NCBI GenBank assembly: GCA_002281535.1
Contig: NCGD01000008.1
Location: 62,001-126,000 of the forward strand
DNA from: Sphingomonas sp. 28-63-12
GTDB taxonomy: Bacteria; Pseudomonadota; Alphaproteobacteria; Sphingomonadales; Sphingomonadaceae
DNA: 64,000 nt
Direction of reading: 5' to 3'
The notes below the pieces were generated by a model. The model had not been told where the DNA came from. It ran no database searches and saw nothing but the letters and a program-made list of their open reading frames with translations. Made by a program: the position numbers and the translations under genes. Shown here piece by piece: positions 45,536 to 55,805 of this stretch; the stretch's first letter is position 1, and every line of letters starts with the position of its first letter.

Positions 45536-48500
45536 GCCGACACCTCCGCTGCGGGGGCATCGATCGCCCCATCGGGCTTGCGATGACGGTTGATCCAAGC
45601 GCTGGCGCGGTCGCCTAGCGTCCGGCTGATCACATAGAAGCTCGGCGTGAACAACAGGCCAAAGGTCGTCACCCCGATCATCCCGAAGAACACTGCCACG
45701 CCCAGTGCCTTGCGCAGCTCGGCACCCGGTCCGGTGCCGATCACCAGCGGCAAGGTGCCAAGGATGAACGCAATCGATGTCATCAGGATCGGCCGAAGCC
45801 GCTGCGCCGCCGCATGTTCGGCCGCTGCGCGCAGTTCCATGCCCGCATCTTCATTCTGCTTGGCGAATTCCACGATGAGAATCGCGTTCTTCGCAGCCAG
45901 CCCGATCAGCACGACAAGGCCGATCTGCGTCAGGATATTATTGTCGAGCCCCATCAGATTCACCCCGACGATCGCCGCCAGCAGGCACATCGGCACGATC
46001 AGGATCACAGCAAAGGGCAGCACCAGGCTTTCATAATTGGCCGCCAGCAGCAGGAAGACGAACAGCACGGCGAGTCCGAACACCAGGCTCCCGGTGCTCC
46101 CCGCCTGTTGCTGGGCAAAAGCCAGCTCGGTCCATTCGAAGCTCATGCCTGCGGGCAGGGTCTCACCCGCAATCTTGGCCATCGTCGCCAGCGACTGGCC
46201 CGATGAATAGCCATGCGCGGTATCGCCCTGCAGTTCCGCCGACGGATAGAGATTATAGCGCACCACGCGGTACGGCCCGCTATCGTTCTTCAACGTCATC
46301 ACCGCATCGAGCGGCACCATTGCCCCCGATGCAGACCGCGTCTTCAGCTTGCCGACATCGGCGATTTCGTCGCGGTACGGCGCATCGGCCTGCGCGGTGA
46401 CGCGGTAGGTCCGACCCAGAAAATTGAAGTCGTTGATATAGCTCGATCCCAGATAGGTCCCCAGCGTCGAGAAGATATTCTGCACCGGTACGCCCAATTG
46501 CTCCGCACGCGGCCGGTCGATATCGGCAAAGAGACGCGGGGTGCGGACGTTGAAGGTGGTGAAGGTACTGGTGATGCCCGGCGTTTGGTTGGCCTTCATC
46601 ATCATCGCGAACGCGGCACCCTCCAGTGCGGCATAGCCCGCATTGGTGCGATCCTCGATCAGCAGTTTCCAACCGCCGCCCGTCCCGATCCCGCGCACTG
46701 GCGGCGGCGGGATGACGAGAAGGACACCGTCGGTGATCGGCGCCAGCGCTTGACGTATCTCGTTCGCTACCTCATCGGCATGCTTGCGGCCTGAGGCGGG
46801 TTTCAACGGCACGAACATCGCCGCGGCATTGGGCGCGGTGGAGAAGGTCGCGCCGTCCAGGCCCGCAAATGCCACGGTTGCCTCGGTCGCCGGGTTCTTC
46901 AGCGCAATCGCCGACGCCCGCTGCAACACTTCGGTCGTGCGCTGCAGCGACGACCCCGGCGGCAATTGCGCGGCCACGATCAGATACCCCTGGTCCTGCG
47001 CCGGGATGAAGCCGGTCGGCGTCACGGTGAATCGCCAGCCCGTCAGCGCGATCAGCACCGCGTAACAGATGACGATCAGGCCGAGCGACCGGATCGCCCG
47101 CGCCGTGAACTTGCCGAACCGGTCGGACAGCCCGTCAAACCCGCGATTAAAACCCTTTGCAAATCGTGCAGGCGCGCCACGCCAGCCATCGGCGGGTTCG
47201 CTCCTATGTTTCGGCTTTAGCAGCAGCGCGGCAATGGCGGGCGACAGCGTCAGCGACACAAACGCCGAAATCGCGGTCGCCGACACGATCGTCAGCGCGA
47301 ATTGCTGGTAAAATTGCCCCGAAATGCCCGGAATGAAGCTGGTGGGGATAAAGACGCCGCACAGCACGAGCGCAATCGCGATCAGCGCGCCCGACACCTC
47401 GTCCATCGTCTCGTGCGCGGCCGCGCGGGGAGAGAGTCCTTTCTCCTCCATCAGCCGCTCGATATTCTCGACCACCACGATCGCGTCATCGACGACGATG
47501 CCGATCGCCAGCACCATCCCGAACAGCGACAGATTGTTGATCGAAAAACCGAACAGCGCCAGCGCGGCCAGAGACCCCACCAGCGACACCGGAATCGCGA
47601 TGATCGGGATCAGTGCCGCGCGCCAGCTCTGCAGGAACAGCAGCACGACGAGCGCGACCAGCACCAACGCCTCGATGAGCGTGCGATACACCTCGTCGAT
47701 CGACGCCGCGATATATTCGGTCGGGTTGTACGGGATTCGATAGGCCAGCCCCGGCGGGAAGCTCTCGGCAGCCCGGGCGAGTTCGTCCTTTACCAGCTGC
47801 GCCGTGGTCAGCGCATTCGATCCCGGCAACTGCGTCACGCCGATTGCCGTCGTCGGCTGCCCGCTCAACATCGCGTTGATGCCATAATCCTGCGCGCCGA
47901 GCTCGATCCGCGCGAGATCGCGCAGTCGCGTCAACCGCCCCTCGGCATCGCGCTTGATAATGATCTGGCCGAACTGTTCGGGCGTGGTCAGGCGTCCCTC
48001 GGTCTGGATGCCCAGCTGGAACGCCGTGCCGCCCCGGTTGAACGGCGGCTGGCCGACCGAACCGACCGCAACCTGCGCGTTCTGCGCGCGAATTGCGCTG
48101 GTAATCTCATCGACGGTAAGATTGCGCGCGGCGGCGAGATCGGGATCGATCCACACGCGCATGCTGTAATCGCGACCACCAAAGCTGCGGATACCGCCCA
48201 CGCCCTGGATACGGTTGATCCGGTCGATGATCTGCGTCGTCGCATAGTTGGAAATATATTGCTGGCTCAGCGATTTGTCGGGCGAATACAGCGTTGCCAC
48301 CAGCAATATGTCGGGCGAATTCTTGCGCACCGTCACGCCGATCCGGCGGACATCCTCGGGCAGGCGCGGCTCGGCCGAAGAAACACGGTTCTGCACCAGC
48401 ACCTGCGCCTGATCGACATTGGTGCCCTGCTTGAAGGTCACCGTAATCGCAATCGCGCCGTCGCCGGTCGACGAGGAGGACATGTAGATCATGTTCTCCA

Positions 48501-48720
48501 CGCCGTTGATCGATTCCTCCAGCGGCGCGGCCACCGTCTCGGCCAATGTTTCCGCCGTCGCGCCCGGATAATTGGCACTCACCACCACCGTCGGCGGCGC
48601 GATTTCGGGATATTGCGCGACCGGCAGGCCGGGATAGGCGACCAGCCCGAACACGATAATCAGCACCGACAATACAGCGGCAAAGATCGGGCGATCGATG
48701 AAGAAATGCGGGAAGCGCAC
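45532..48720 (-). CDS. RND multidrug efflux permease (HAE1 family)
   Basis: 1062 residues, GTG start at 48720, 4 bases after the adaptor stop. The full AcrB-like architecture is present: FFIDRPIFAAVLSVLIIVFGLVAYPGLPVAQYPEIAPPTVVVSANYPGA at the start, VGVGGIRSFGG-like loops, twelve membrane helices, and GIVVDDAIVVVENIERLMEEKG with the two proton-relay Asp residues in TM4; NILTQIGLVVLIGLAAKNAILIVEFA in TM10-11. It exports hydrophobic compounds using the proton gradient. No regulator gene is adjacent, unlike many acrAB-type operons. Confidence 0.96.
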   Translation of the reverse strand: MRFPHFFIDRPIFAAVLSVLIIVFGLVAYPGLPVAQYPEIAPPTVVVSANYPGATAETLAETVAAPLEESINGVENMIYMSSSSTGDGAIAITVTFKQGTNVDQAQVLVQNRVSSAEPRLPEDVRRIGVTVRKNSPDILLVATLYSPDKSLSQQYISNYATTQIIDRINRIQGVGGIRSFGGRDYSMRVWIDPDLAAARNLTVDEITSAIRAQNAQVAVGSVGQPPFNRGGTAFQLGIQTEGRLTTPEQFGQIIIKRDAEGRLTRLRDLARIELGAQDYGINAMLSGQPTTAIGVTQLPGSNALTTAQLVKDELARAAESFPPGLAYRIPYNPTEYIAASIDEVYRTLIEALVLVALVVLLFLQSWRAALIPIIAIPVSLVGSLAALALFGFSINNLSLFGMVLAIGIVVDDAIVVVENIERLMEEKGLSPRAAAHETMDEVSGALIAIALVLCGVFIPTSFIPGISGQFYQQFALTIVSATAISAFVSLTLSPAIAALLLKPKHRSEPADGWRGAPARFAKGFNRGFDGLSDRFGKFTARAIRSLGLIVICYAVLIALTGWRFTVTPTGFIPAQDQGYLIVAAQLPPGSSLQRTTEVLQRASAIALKNPATEATVAFAGLDGATFSTAPNAAAMFVPLKPASGRKHADEVANEIRQALAPITDGVLLVIPPPPVRGIGTGGGWKLLIEDRTNAGYAALEGAAFAMMMKANQTPGITSTFTTFNVRTPRLFADIDRPRAEQLGVPVQNIFSTLGTYLGSSYINDFNFLGRTYRVTAQADAPYRDEIADVGKLKTRSASGAMVPLDAVMTLKNDSGPYRVVRYNLYPSAELQGDTAHGYSSGQSLATMAKIAGETLPAGMSFEWTELAFAQQQAGSTGSLVFGLAVLFVFLLLAANYESLVLPFAVILIVPMCLLAAIVGVNLMGLDNNILTQIGLVVLIGLAAKNAILIVEFAKQNEDAGMELRAAAEHAAAQRLRPILMTSIAFILGTLPLVIGTGPGAELRKALGVAVFFGMIGVTTFGLLFTPSFYVISRTLGDRASAWINRHRKPDGAIDAPAAEVSA

Positions 48721-48724
48721 GGCC

Positions 48725-49930
48725 CTAGCGCGCCTGGGCTTCGGCCGCCGGCGGCGCGGTGTTGGGCTGCGAAATCGGCGACGTATTTGACGCGCGCGGT
48801 TTCAGCACCGTCATCGACGCCTTGACCGGCATGCCCGGCTGCAACCGCGTCAGCCCGTTGATGACGACATGGTCGGTCGGCGCAATCCCTTCGCGCACCA
48901 CGCGCAACCCTTCGACCGGCGGACCCGTGACGACCGGGCGCGGCGCGACCGTGCCGTCCTTGCCGACGACATAGACCAGCTTGCGCGTCTGGTCGGTGAT
49001 GATCGCCTCATCGGGCACCAGCATCGCATGATACGTGCCCGATCCCAGCAGCCGCGCGCGACCGAACAGCCCGGGCGTCAGGAAGCCATCGGGGTTGGAG
49101 ACCACCGCATGCGCGCGGATCGTGCCCGAATTGGGGTCGATCGCATTGTCGACAAAGTCCATCCGGCCATGCCAGCGATAGCCGCTTTCATCGGCGAGCT
49201 GGATCTCGACCGGGTTGGGCGTGCTGCGCGATGAGCCGCGCTCGCCGGCTTTGTCCTGGCGCAGATATTTGAGGTAAAAGCTCTCCGCCCCGTCAAAGGA
49301 GAACCAGATCGGATCGGTCGAAACGACGCGCGTCAGCACCGTCTGGCCATCAGCTACCAGATTGCCGCGGCTGACCTTGCGGTCAGACACCCGGCCGGTA
49401 ATCGGCGAACGCACGGTCGTGAATCCCAGATTGAGCATCGCCGCGCTCGCTTGCGCACGCGCTGCTTCCATATCAGCGCTGGCGCTGCGCGCGGCGGCCT
49501 GTTTGGTTTCAAACTCCTCTTTCGAGATCGCCTGTGCGCTCAACAACGTCTGGGCACGCGCCAGCTCGGTGCCGGCATTGGCGACCGATGCGCGCGCCTT
49601 CGACACCGCCGCCTGGGCCTGCATCAGCGTGGCGCGATAGGGGCGCGGATCGATCGTGAACAGCGCCTGGCCGCGCCGCACGACCTGGCCGTCACGGAAC
49701 AACACCTGATCGATTGCGCCCGACACGCGGGGCCGAATCTCGACATCCTGGATCGCTTCGAAGCGGCCGATATATTCGTCCCAATCGACGATATCGCGCT
49801 GTAGCGGTGTGGCGACGGTCACCTGAGTCGGTGGTGGCCCCGGCGGCGGTGCATTGTTCGAACAAGCGGCCAAAGCCGCCGCCAGGGCACCCCAGACGAC
49901 GACCTGTCCCTGCCTGCGCTGTCCGACCAT
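48725..49930 (-). CDS. RND efflux periplasmic adaptor (AcrA family)
   Basis: 401 residues. A lipoprotein signal ends LAAALAACSNN (lipobox LAAC). Lipoyl halves FEAIQDVEIRPRVSGAIDQVLFRDGQVVRRGQALFTID and TVRSPITGRVSDRKVSRGNLVADGQ flank an alpha-hairpin with AQTLLSAQAISKEEFETKQAAARSA. It links the permease to the outer-membrane duct. It is the first gene of the operon and divergent from the carotenoid-oxygenase gene across ~110 bases. Confidence 0.95.
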   Translation of the reverse strand: MVGQRRQGQVVVWGALAAALAACSNNAPPPGPPPTQVTVATPLQRDIVDWDEYIGRFEAIQDVEIRPRVSGAIDQVLFRDGQVVRRGQALFTIDPRPYRATLMQAQAAVSKARASVANAGTELARAQTLLSAQAISKEEFETKQAAARSASADMEAARAQASAAMLNLGFTTVRSPITGRVSDRKVSRGNLVADGQTVLTRVVSTDPIWFSFDGAESFYLKYLRQDKAGERGSSRSTPNPVEIQLADESGYRWHGRMDFVDNAIDPNSGTIRAHAVVSNPDGFLTPGLFGRARLLGSGTYHAMLVPDEAIITDQTRKLVYVVGKDGTVAPRPVVTGPPVEGLRVVREGIAPTDHVVINGLTRLQPGMPVKASMTVLKPRASNTSPISQPNTAPPAAEAQAR

Positions 49931-50041
49931 TATTGCCCCCGAAATTTCTCGAGCGGCACTGCCTGATAATGCTGCGCCTGCTCACTGGCCCATGAAGTGC
50001 GGATGCGAAAGGATGTTTGCAAGGGGGAACAAAGCAAATTG

Positions 50042-51655
50042 ATGCGAATATTCAAATTCGTGGCTGGCTGTGGCCAAGACGAGCGGCAAGAGTCATGGCG
50101 CATCGACAACTATCCGACTAGCCTTGCCAAAACGCCAATCAATGCCTGGAGCCGCGCCGTGCAGATCGATCGTCTTGCCCCCGTTCTGTCCTCGCTGCAG
50201 CCAAGCAACCATCCCTATCTCAACGGGGCCTGGACGCCGCAGCACGAGGAGGTTACCGCCCATCATCTCGACGTGATCGAGGGCGCGATCCCGGCCGACA
50301 TCGACGGCGTCTATCTGCGCAACACCGAAAACCAGCTCCACCAGCCGCTCGGCCGTTATCACCCGTTCGACGGCGACGGCATGGTCCATCAGATCAGCTT
50401 TTCGGGCGGCACTGCCAGCTATCGCAATCGCTGGGTCCGCACGCGCTGCTTTGCCGCCGAGCAGGAGGCAGGAGGCGCCCTATGGGGCGGGTTGATGGAC
50501 AAGACCGGCACATCGAAGCGCCCCGGCTTTGGCGCGCATGGCGGGCTGAAGGATTCATCGAGCACTGACATTATCGTCCATGCCGGCAAGGCGCTGTCGA
50601 CCTTCTATCAATGCGGCGAAGGCTATTTGATCGATCCCGAAACGCTTGCGCCGCTGGGGCTTGCGCCCTGGGTGCCGCTCGACGGCATTTCCGCCCACCC
50701 CAAGGTCGATGAACGCACCGGCGAACTGCTGTTCTTCAACTATTCGAAGCACGCGCCCTATATGCATTATGGCGTCGTCGATCGCGACGAACGGCTCGTG
50801 CATTACATCCCGGTGCCGCTGCCAGGCCCGCGCCTGCCGCATGACATGGTGTTCAGCGAGCATTGGGCGATCGTCAACGATCTGCCGATGTTCTGGGATC
50901 AGGATTTGCTCAAGCGCGATATCCACGCTGCGCGGATGCATGACGGGCTGCCAAGCCGCTTTGGCCTGATCCCGCGGCACGGTGCGCCCGAAGACATTCG
51001 CTGGTTCGATGCCGCCCCCACCTATATCCTCCATTTCCTCAACGCCTATGAAGAGGGCGACGAGGTCGTGATGGATGCCTATTTTCAGGATAATCCGCAG
51101 CCGGCGCCGCTCCCCAATGAAGACGGCTATGGCCACATGATGGCCTATGTCGACGAACACAGTTTCCTGCCCAGGCTCCATCGCTGGCGCTTCAACCTCA
51201 CGGACGGCTCGACCCGTGAAGAGCGGCTCGACGATCGGGTGCTCGAATTCGGCATGATCAACCAGCGCGTCGCCGGCCAGAAGCATCGCTACATCTATTC
51301 GACGACGACCAGGCCCGGCTGGTTCCTGTTCACCGGCTTCGTCAAGCATGATCTTGAAACCGGCAAGAGCTGGACCTTGATGCTCGAAGATGGCCGCTAC
51401 GCCAGCGAAGCACCCTTTGCGCCGCGGATCGGCGGCACCGCCGAAGATGACGGCTATCTGGTGAGCTTCATCACCGATGAAAATCGCGGCACCAGCGAAT
51501 GCGTGCTGATCGACGCGCGCGATATCGAAGCCCGCCCGGTTTGCCGCATCGCCCTGCCGCACAAGATATCAAGTGGGACGCATAGCTGGTGGGCAGATCG
51601 CGCGGTGCTGGGCAACCGGGCCGACACGCCGGTTGATCCTGCCCATAATGGGTAG
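50042..51655 (+). CDS. Carotenoid cleavage oxygenase family protein
   Basis: About 537 residues from ATG 50042. Homology clearly begins near NHPYLNGAWTPQHEEVTAHHLDVIEGAIPADIDGVYLRNTEN, so a GTG at 50159 is a possible true start. The four iron-binding His are seen in ISAHPKVDERTGELLFFNY, PHDMVFSEHWAIV, the YILHFLNAYEEGDEVV motif and the C-terminal SGTHSWW. These enzymes split carotenoid, apocarotenoid or stilbene double bonds using Fe(II) and O2; sphingomonad members include lignostilbene dioxygenases. The substrate cannot be told. It is followed 99 bases later by a hemerythrin gene. Confidence 0.92.
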   Translation: MRIFKFVAGCGQDERQESWRIDNYPTSLAKTPINAWSRAVQIDRLAPVLSSLQPSNHPYLNGAWTPQHEEVTAHHLDVIEGAIPADIDGVYLRNTENQLHQPLGRYHPFDGDGMVHQISFSGGTASYRNRWVRTRCFAAEQEAGGALWGGLMDKTGTSKRPGFGAHGGLKDSSSTDIIVHAGKALSTFYQCGEGYLIDPETLAPLGLAPWVPLDGISAHPKVDERTGELLFFNYSKHAPYMHYGVVDRDERLVHYIPVPLPGPRLPHDMVFSEHWAIVNDLPMFWDQDLLKRDIHAARMHDGLPSRFGLIPRHGAPEDIRWFDAAPTYILHFLNAYEEGDEVVMDAYFQDNPQPAPLPNEDGYGHMMAYVDEHSFLPRLHRWRFNLTDGSTREERLDDRVLEFGMINQRVAGQKHRYIYSTTTRPGWFLFTGFVKHDLETGKSWTLMLEDGRYASEAPFAPRIGGTAEDDGYLVSFITDENRGTSECVLIDARDIEARPVCRIALPHKISSGTHSWWADRAVLGNRADTPVDPAHNG

Positions 51656-51754
51656 AAATGGCGCCTTTCCAGCGCAGTCCCGGCGCCGATTCCGGTTTTT
51701 ACTCACCGCTTGTCAACCTTTCGCCTTCTAATTGGCAGTAGCGAAAGGGACGCC

Positions 51755-52201
51755 ATGAGCTATCAAAAACTGATCGACGAACACGCCCGGATCGATACGG
51801 CGCTGGCCCGGCTGACCAACATTCTCGACCGTCCCGAGCGCGATGCGGAAGCCGCGACAGCAGCCCTGAGCCATCTCGCCGAGGAGCTTCATGACCATTT
51901 GGCCCATGAGGATGCGATGCTGTACCACGAGCTGATCATCGCCAATAAGCCTGCCTATGCGCATGCTGTAGAACAGTTTACTCAGCAATTTGATGCACTT
52001 CGCCGCGACTGGAGCGCTTATCTCGGGGGGTGGACGACGGCAGCGATCGCCGCCGACTGGCCGATCTTTCGCACCGCTACCCGATTGATGGTCGAACGTC
52101 TGGCCGAACGCGTCGCCGCAGAGAACGACCTGCTCTATTGCGCCGCGCTGCAGTTCGGCGCGATCACGCTGCGCGACCAACAGATCTCTGCGGCCGCCTA
52201 G
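51755..52201 (+). CDS. Hemerythrin HHE domain protein
   Basis: 148 residues from ATG 51755 with AAAGGGA upstream. The di-iron ligands of a four-helix hemerythrin fit LIDEHARID, ELHDHLAHEDAMLYHELI and, in the C-terminal half, LAERVAAENDLLYCAAL. The third helix lacks a clear HxxxH set, so the metal site may be atypical. Such proteins bind O2 or NO or act in iron handling. It is convergent with the molybdenum-enzyme gene. Confidence 0.82.
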   Translation: MSYQKLIDEHARIDTALARLTNILDRPERDAEAATAALSHLAEELHDHLAHEDAMLYHELIIANKPAYAHAVEQFTQQFDALRRDWSAYLGGWTTAAIAADWPIFRTATRLMVERLAERVAAENDLLYCAALQFGAITLRDQQISAAA

Positions 52202-52255
52202 CGCAGCGTCAGGCCAACCCGAACCGCCGGCCGCCGGTGGCTGGCCTTACCGGGC

Positions 52256-54454
52256 TCAGACCTTGGCCTGCGCCAGGATCGGCAGCTGGCGCACGCGCTT
52301 GCCCGTTGCCGCGAACAGCGCATTGGCGAGCGCCGGCGCGGCCGGCGGCAGGCCAGGTTCGCCAAGGCCACCCATGTCGGCACCGCTATTGATGAAATGC
52401 ACATCGATGGCCGGGGCATCCGCGAGCTTCAGCACGGTGTAGTCGCTGAAATTGCTCTGCTGCACCGCGCCCTTGTCGAGCGTGATCGCCTCACCGATCG
52501 CGGTCGACAGGCCCATCACGATCCCGCCCATCACCTGGGCTTCGGCATTGCGCGGATTGACCACGGTGCCGCAATCGACAACCGCTGTTACCTTGATCAC
52601 CTTGGGGCTGCCATCATCGTTGAGCGTGGCCTCGGTGACGTGCGCGGCGATCGTGTTGAACGATTCAACAATGGCGATGCCACGTCCGGTCCCGGCCGGC
52701 AGCGGCGTGCCCCAGCCGCCCAGCTTGGCCGCCTGCTCAAGCACGGCCAGATGGCGCGAGCCAGGCTTCAGGTGGCGCTTGCGGAATTCGAACGGGTCGA
52801 CGCCAGCGGCATGCGCCAGTTCGTCGATAAAGCTTTCGGTATAAAAACCGTGCTGGGTTGCATTGACCGAGCGCCACGCGCCGACCGTCTGGTTGGACAC
52901 CTGCTTGAAATGCCGCCGCGAAACGGCCGGCAGGTCGTAGAAGAACGGCACCTCTTTCGAAGCATCCTCGGGCTGGGCATAATCATTCTGCCAGGCGGTG
53001 ATCTTGCCGTCCGCTGTCAGCGCCGCCTTGATCCTTGCCGAGCTTTGCGGGCGATAAGCGCCTTGCGTCACCTCCTCCTCGCGCGCCCAGATCAGCTTGA
53101 CCGGATAGGGCACCTGCATCGCGACGCGGGCGACCTGATCGACGATTTCCATATACATGGGCAGGCGGCGGCCAAAGCTGCCGCCAATCAGCATCGGGTG
53201 AAAGGTTACCCTGTCGGGCGCGAGACCGGCCGCCTTGGCGGCGCCCATTTTCGAGGCCAGCGGATCTTGCATCCCGCCCCATATCTCAAGCGTGCCGTCC
53301 TTGTGATGCGCGGTCAGCGCGAACGGCTCCATCATCGCGTGATGGAGGAATGGCAGCCGATAATCAGCCTCGACCAGCCTGGCACCCTTTGCCTTGAACG
53401 CGGCATCGATATCGCCGCTGCCTGCCGTGCCATCGGGCTTGTTGGCGCTGCGCAATTTGTCCTGATCGGCGAAGATGCCGGCTGTCGAAATGGCACCATT
53501 GCCGCCATCGCTGAACTTCGGCGCCAGCGCGCGCGCGCCTTTCAGCGCCTGCCAATAGCCCTTGGCGACCACCACCACCGCGCTGTCGAGCTTGATCACC
53601 TTTTCGACGCCCGCCACCGCCATTGCCGGGGCAGGATCGACCGAGACAAGCTTGCCGCCGCGGATTGGCGCCGCGATCACCGTCGCCACCCGCATGTCGG
53701 GCTTGATCACGTCGATGCCATATTGGGCGCTGCCGTTGATTTTGGCCGGGATGTCGAAACGCGGCATCGATTTGCCGATGAAGCGGAATTCCTTTGGCTG
53801 CTTCAGCGTCGGCGCGCTGGCGAGCGAATGCGTCGCGGCTTCGGCGGCGAGGGCGCCATAGGGGAGCGACCGGCCGGATTTGGCATGGATCACCTTGCTG
53901 TCGGCCGTCGTCAGCTCGGCAGCCGGTACGCCAAGCCGCTTGGCGGCGGTATCGACCAAGGCAAGCCGCGTTGCCGCCCCGATGACGCGCATTCCCTTTT
54001 GCCCCGTGAAGCGCAATGCCGAGGAGCCGCCGGTGATTTGCAGATCGAGCGAGCGGGTGATCATCGACACCAACGATGTCGGCAGGACGGCGACGATTCC
54101 GGGATAGCCGCTCATCTCGGCCAGGAATCCACGACCAAGCGGCACATTGGCAAAGGCCGATTCCGCCGGCGCCGAGACCACCTCGACCTTGGCCCAATCG
54201 GCATCGAGCTCATCGGCGAGCATCTGCGCGAGACCGGTATTCGATCCCTGGCCGATATCGATATGCGGCGAGAACAAGGTGATCTTGTCGTCTTCGCCAA
54301 TCCGCAGCCAGGTGGCGAAATTATGGCCGCTCTTGCCGTCAGTCATCGCCGCGGCGGCCGAGCGCGCCGAACTATCGGCATATTTGATGGCGAAAATGCC
54401 ACCGCCGACAACGGCTGCGCCGCCGATCAGGAAGGTCCTGCGGATCATGCCCAT
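52256..54454 (-). CDS. Molybdopterin-binding subunit, aldehyde/isoquinoline oxidoreductase type
   Basis: 732 residues from ATG 54454 with GAGGAGC upstream. A twin-arginine signal is present (MIRRTFLIGGAAVVGGG), predicting Tat export of the folded enzyme. Domain order is that of IorB/xanthine dehydrogenase family large subunits: HIDIGQGSNTGLAQMLADELD, FDIPAKINGSAQYGID, GGSFGRR, and near the C-terminus GGLGEPGLPPAAPALANALFAATG, with the catalytic Glu in GLGEPG. Together with the 2Fe-2S subunit upstream it makes a two-subunit periplasmic Mo hydroxylase. Its substrate is unknown; no FAD subunit or XdhC-like maturation gene is adjacent. Confidence 0.91.
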   Translation of the reverse strand: MGMIRRTFLIGGAAVVGGGIFAIKYADSSARSAAAAMTDGKSGHNFATWLRIGEDDKITLFSPHIDIGQGSNTGLAQMLADELDADWAKVEVVSAPAESAFANVPLGRGFLAEMSGYPGIVAVLPTSLVSMITRSLDLQITGGSSALRFTGQKGMRVIGAATRLALVDTAAKRLGVPAAELTTADSKVIHAKSGRSLPYGALAAEAATHSLASAPTLKQPKEFRFIGKSMPRFDIPAKINGSAQYGIDVIKPDMRVATVIAAPIRGGKLVSVDPAPAMAVAGVEKVIKLDSAVVVVAKGYWQALKGARALAPKFSDGGNGAISTAGIFADQDKLRSANKPDGTAGSGDIDAAFKAKGARLVEADYRLPFLHHAMMEPFALTAHHKDGTLEIWGGMQDPLASKMGAAKAAGLAPDRVTFHPMLIGGSFGRRLPMYMEIVDQVARVAMQVPYPVKLIWAREEEVTQGAYRPQSSARIKAALTADGKITAWQNDYAQPEDASKEVPFFYDLPAVSRRHFKQVSNQTVGAWRSVNATQHGFYTESFIDELAHAAGVDPFEFRKRHLKPGSRHLAVLEQAAKLGGWGTPLPAGTGRGIAIVESFNTIAAHVTEATLNDDGSPKVIKVTAVVDCGTVVNPRNAEAQVMGGIVMGLSTAIGEAITLDKGAVQQSNFSDYTVLKLADAPAIDVHFINSGADMGGLGEPGLPPAAPALANALFAATGKRVRQLPILAQAKV

Positions 54455-54465
54455 CGTCGTGCTCC

Positions 54466-54924
54466 TCAAGCCTGGCCGGCAACGGCGTGGATCGCCGCGC
54501 GGATACGGGGATAGGTGCCGCATCGGCAGATATTGGTCATCGCCGCATCGATCTGCGCATCGCTGGGCTTGGGGCTGGCCGCGAGCAAGGCAGCCGCCGC
54601 CATCAGCTGGCCCGATTGGCAATAGCCGCATTGCGGCACCTGATGCTCGATCCAGGCCGCCTGCAGCGCATGCAGCGTCCCGTCGGCCTTGGCGAGCCCC
54701 TCGATCGTCGTGATCGATTTGCCGGCGATGTCGCTCACCGGCACGCTGCACGAACGCATCACGTCGCCATTGATATGGACGCTGCATGCCCCGCAGGCGG
54801 CAATGCCGCAGCCGAATTTGGTGCCGGTCATGCCGAATTCTTCGCGGATCACCCAGAGCAACGGCGTATCGGGCTCAGCCGTAATCGTTACTGGCTTGCC
54901 GTTGATAGTCGCTTCGATTGGCAT
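54466..54924 (-). CDS. 2Fe-2S subunit of molybdenum hydroxylase
   Basis: 152 residues from ATG 54924. The plant-ferredoxin cluster ligands are Cys39, 44, 47 and 59, and the C-terminal helical-bundle cluster ligands are Cys99, 102, 133 and 135 (QCGYCQSG and CRCGTY). No signal peptide is seen, so it would be carried to the periplasm with its Tat-bearing partner. It precedes the large subunit by 11 bases and is probably cotranscribed. Confidence 0.95.
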   Translation of the reverse strand: MPIEATINGKPVTITAEPDTPLLWVIREEFGMTGTKFGCGIAACGACSVHINGDVMRSCSVPVSDIAGKSITTIEGLAKADGTLHALQAAWIEHQVPQCGYCQSGQLMAAAALLAASPKPSDAQIDAAMTNICRCGTYPRIRAAIHAVAGQA

Positions 54925-55010
54925 CCCGCCCCCCCATGTCGCGCGTCGTTGGGTTGCGTATAGCAACGGACAGCCCGGCTTGCCATCGTCTTGACGCGCG
55001 GGCCAAGCGA

Positions 55011-55805
55011 TCAGGGCCTTTGGGGGAACCACGGGATGAACCCGCTGGTCCGCCGCGCATAATCTTCATAGTCCGGCTTTTTGCGCCGCATGCGTCCCTC
55101 GGTCGTCGGCACGCCGGACCATTTGATCAGCGTCCAGGTTAACAGGATTGGCCCGGGCAGCGCCCAGAGCCCGGTCATGCTCCCGGCGCCAATCAGATAC
55201 AGTCCCCACCAGGTGCAGGCATCGCCGAAATAATTGGGGTGGCGGGTGTAGCGCCACAGCCCGGTGGTCAGGATCCGCCCCTGGTTCGCGGGATCGGCGC
55301 GGAACCGGACGAGCTGCCAATCGCCGATTGTTTCAAAGGCAATGCCGATCATCGCGGCCACTGCACCGATCAGCCCGATCACCCCAATGCCGGGTTTGGG
55401 ATCGAGCTGGCCGAGCTGCACCGGCAGGCAAACGATGAACAGCAACGGCGCCTGGGTAAGGTACACCATCCGCGCCGAAGCCTGGCCAAAGCCCCAACCC
55501 TTCGCCTCCTCGGCCTTGGCGAACATCGTCACATAGCGCCGGTCCGGCCCCTGTTGACGCCAGCGCCACAACAAATAACCGCCGAGCCGCACCCCCCACA
55601 GCCCACACAACCCCAGCAGCAACGCCTTGCGCCCGGGGTCACCATCGGTTTGCAGCCAGCTTGCCAGCGCCAGCGCCACCATGCCGAGCGCCCAGACGCT
55701 GTCGACCGGCGTCACATCGCGCGTTTCCAGCGTGATCAGCCACATCAGCACGAACAACAACGTCAGTACCAGCGCGTTGGTAGCGAGCAGCACGACGACG
55801 CTCAT
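55011..55805 (-). CDS. DUF1295 (steroid 5-alpha-reductase-like) membrane protein
   Basis: 264 residues with seven or so membrane helices. The C-terminal region [37 protein letters not shown] is diagnostic of the DUF1295/3-oxo-5-alpha-steroid 4-dehydrogenase superfamily, whose members reduce double bonds in lipids with NADPH or methylate lipids or isoprenylcysteine. Its ATG overlaps the TGA of the thiolase by 4 bases. The coupling points to a lipid- or fatty-acid-related role, but the substrate is unknown. Confidence 0.9.
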   Translation of the reverse strand: MSVVVLLATNALVLTLLFVLMWLITLETRDVTPVDSVWALGMVALALASWLQTDGDPGRKALLLGLCGLWGVRLGGYLLWRWRQQGPDRRYVTMFAKAEEAKGWGFGQASARMVYLTQAPLLFIVCLPVQLGQLDPKPGIGVIGLIGAVAAMIGIAFETIGDWQLVRFRADPANQGRILTTGLWRYTRHPNYFGDACTWWGLYLIGAGSMTGLWALPGPILLTWTLIKWSGVPTTEGRMRRKKPDYEDYARRTSGFIPWFPQRP

